From an uncultured Oscillibacter sp. (GTDB lineage Bacteria > Bacillota > Clostridia > Oscillospirales > Oscillospiraceae), in the NCBI GenBank assembly GCA_910586735.1, contig CAJUJW010000004.1, positions 1-64,000 of the forward strand: a DNA stretch of 64,000 bases, written 5' to 3'. Numbering within the stretch: position 1 is the stretch's first letter; each line of letters begins with the position of its first letter. Below are positions 62,767 through 64,000 of the stretch, one piece after another. Made by a program: the position numbers and the translations under genes. Under the pieces are notes generated by a model, which saw nothing but the letters and a program-made list of their open reading frames with translations, did not search any database and was not told the DNA's origin.

Positions 62767-64000
62767 CCCTCCTCTTCCGTCTTCTTGGCGGCGGGTTTCT
62801 TTGCCGTGGTCTTCTTGGCCGCCGCTGCCTTTTTAGCCGGGGACGCTTTGGCGGTCTTCGACGCCGTCTTTTTGGCGGCGGGCTTTTCCTCCTCCGCCGC
62901 CGGGGGTTCCGTGTCCCCGTCCTTCTTGGCGGCGTAGCGGGGATAGCCCCGTTTGTCCTCCGGCAGGAAGTTGGAGCACGCCGGGTTGATGCAGAAGGGC
63001 TTCTTCGCCCCCCGGCCCGCCTTTTTGAACATGGTCTGCCCGCACACCGGGCAGTCGTCCTTCACCGGCACGTCCCAGGTCATGAAGTCGCACTTTTCCG
63101 ACTCCGCCTTGCTGTTCAGCCGCTCGCAGCAGTAGTAGGTGTACTGTTTCCCGGTTTTCTTGCTCTTGCCCGTGCGCTTCATCAGCCGCCCGCCGCACTT
63201 GGGGCAGCGGCCCGGCATCTCCACCACCAGGGGCATGGTGAAGCTGCATTCCGGAAAGCCGGGGCAGGCCAGGAAGCGGCCGAAGCGGCCCATCTTCACC
63301 ACCAGGTTCCGCCCGCACTCGGGGCAGATTTCCGTGGAGACCTCGTCGGGCACCTTGATGCGCACGCCCTCCAGGTCCTGTTCCGCCTGCTTGAGGCTCT
63401 TGTCAAAGTCCCCGTAGAAGTCCCGGAGGACCCCCTTCCAGGGGATGTCCCCCCCCTCCACGGAGTCCAGCTTTTCCTCCATGTGGGCGGTGAATTTCAG
63501 GTCGGCGATGTCGGTGAACTTGTCCTTCATCAGCTCCGTCACCACCCGGCCCAGGTTGGTGATTTTCAGGTACTTGCCCTCTTTCTCCACGTAGGCCCGG
63601 TCCAGGATGGTGGACACGGTGGGGGCGTAGGTGGAGGGGCGGCCGATGCCCTGCTCCTCCATGGCCCGGATGAGGGAGGCGTCGGTGTACCGGGCGGGGG
63701 GCTGGGTAAAGTGCTGATTGGGGGCGAAGCCCTTGAGGTCCAGAGGGTCCCCCTCCTGGAGGGCGGGCAGGGGGGAGTCCTTCTCCTCCTTCTCCTCGTC
63801 CCGGCCCTCCTCGTAGACGGCGGTGTAGCCGGCGAATTTCAGGCTGGAGGAGCTGGCCCGGAAGTCGTGCCGCCCGGCCTCGATCTCCACGGACACGCTG
63901 TCGTACACGGCGTTGGACATCTGGCAGGCCACAAAGCGGCTCCAGATGAGCCGGTAGAGCCGGTACTGCTCTCCGGTGAGGTCGGCTTTCAGGTCCTCCG
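62763..64000 (-). CDS. topA: DNA topoisomerase I, C-terminal part (runs off the window)
   Basis: The last 411 codons of type IA topoisomerase, which relaxes negative supercoils. The visible part starts in domain II/III (TGEQYRLYRLIWSRF, FAPNQHFTQPPARYTDASLIRAMEE, GIGRPSTYAPTVSTI, YVEKEGKYLKITNLG) and continues into three Topo_C zinc ribbons: CPECGRN..CPGFPEC, CPKCGGR..CCERLN..C, and CPVCGQT..CINPAC. The end is a Lys/Ala-rich tail of about 45 residues (KKTASKTAKASPAKKA and onward), histone-H1-like. The catalytic Tyr lies outside the window. Confidence 0.96.
   Translation of the reverse strand, partial: EDLKADLTGEQYRLYRLIWSRFVACQMSNAVYDSVSVEIEAGRHDFRASSSSLKFAGYTAVYEEGRDEEKEEKDSPLPALQEGDPLDLKGFAPNQHFTQPPARYTDASLIRAMEEQGIGRPSTYAPTVSTILDRAYVEKEGKYLKITNLGRVVTELMKDKFTDIADLKFTAHMEEKLDSVEGGDIPWKGVLRDFYGDFDKSLKQAEQDLEGVRIKVPDEVSTEICPECGRNLVVKMGRFGRFLACPGFPECSFTMPLVVEMPGRCPKCGGRLMKRTGKSKKTGKQYTYYCCERLNSKAESEKCDFMTWDVPVKDDCPVCGQTMFKKAGRGAKKPFCINPACSNFLPEDKRGYPRYAAKKDGDTEPPAAEEEKPAAKKTASKTAKASPAKKAAAAKKTTAKKPAAKKTEEEG

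Noticed and set aside
1..64000. tRNA, rRNA, CRISPR arrays, insertion sequences
   Set aside because: I looked for T-psi-C-loop motifs, repeated spacers and transposase-like proteins on both strands and found none.

Overview
The window looks like a chromosomal segment of a high-G+C, spore-forming anaerobe of the class Clostridia, most like the Oscillospiraceae (the Flavonifractor, Lawsonibacter and Oscillibacter type). The reasons are the GC-rich coding sequence with Gram-positive ribosome binding sites, sporulation and germination genes (spmA, spmB, a SleL-type enzyme), an AbrB regulator, a threonine T-box leader, a lysine riboswitch, a two-gene SufC-SufB system and a selenium/sulfur carrier cluster. 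This placement is inference from gene content, not from a database search. I saw no rRNA, tRNA, CRISPR array, transposase or intact prophage.

Layout. 1-3.5 kb: the start of thrS with its T-box leader, a small conserved-looking protein divergent from an XRE regulator, spmAB and abrB. 3.5-12.4 kb: a complete histidine operon on the minus strand, in the order hisZ-hisG fusion, hisD, hisC, hisB, hisH, hisA, hisF, kptA, hisIE, PHP-type histidinol phosphatase. The fusion and the embedded RNA 2'-phosphotransferase are unusual. 12.4-18.4 kb: fumC, an AlgI/AlgJ/DUF4358 surface-acylation operon, threonine aldolase and a small unknown protein. 18.4-20.4 kb: the KtrAB potassium system. 20.4-25.8 kb: lysine/diaminopimelate synthesis by the acetylase route (M20 deacetylase; riboswitch-controlled dapA-dapB-dapH; lysA). 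25.8-28.7 kb: yedF, a cysteine-desulfurase homologue, DUF3343, a DUF6472-type protein and a NUDIX hydrolase. 28.7-34.7 kb: a metallopeptidase/HAD pair, gltX, asnA, nhaC and an XRE zinc-ribbon regulator. 34.7-43.4 kb: glgX, an ECF sigma factor with a membrane partner, a solitary peptide-binding lipoprotein, and purA-purB.

43.4-48.6 kb: a minus-strand operon of a leucine-rich-repeat protein, a DUF2201/VWA protein and a MoxR-like AAA+ ATPase, interrupted by a compositionally foreign acetyltransferase and followed by a NifU-domain protein and a stray phage-type gene. 48.7-50.9 kb: a YtrA-like GntR-controlled ABC transporter operon ending in a 29-residue membrane peptide and a degenerate zinc ribbon. 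50.9-54.8 kb: a ferritin-like protein, SufC-SufB and a spore-type GH18 enzyme. 54.9-58.7 kb: a YkvI-like transporter, a bactofilin and a large unrecognised membrane protein. 58.7-64 kb: trmFO, plsX, acpP and rnc on the minus strand and the 3' part of topA, with an AT-rich regulator/small-protein pair wedged between topA and trmFO.

The genes are mostly housekeeping. Amino-acid, purine and lipid synthesis are arranged in tight operons with ATGA or GTGA overlaps. The promoters I list usually match TTGACA/TATAAT with 17-bp spacing. The best leads for something undescribed are the LRR-VWA-AAA+ operon, kptA inside the histidine operon, the HisZ-HisG fusion, the Se/S carrier cluster, and several small proteins and structured intergenic elements. 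Long overlapping open frames on the strand opposite GC-rich genes were treated as artefacts of composition.
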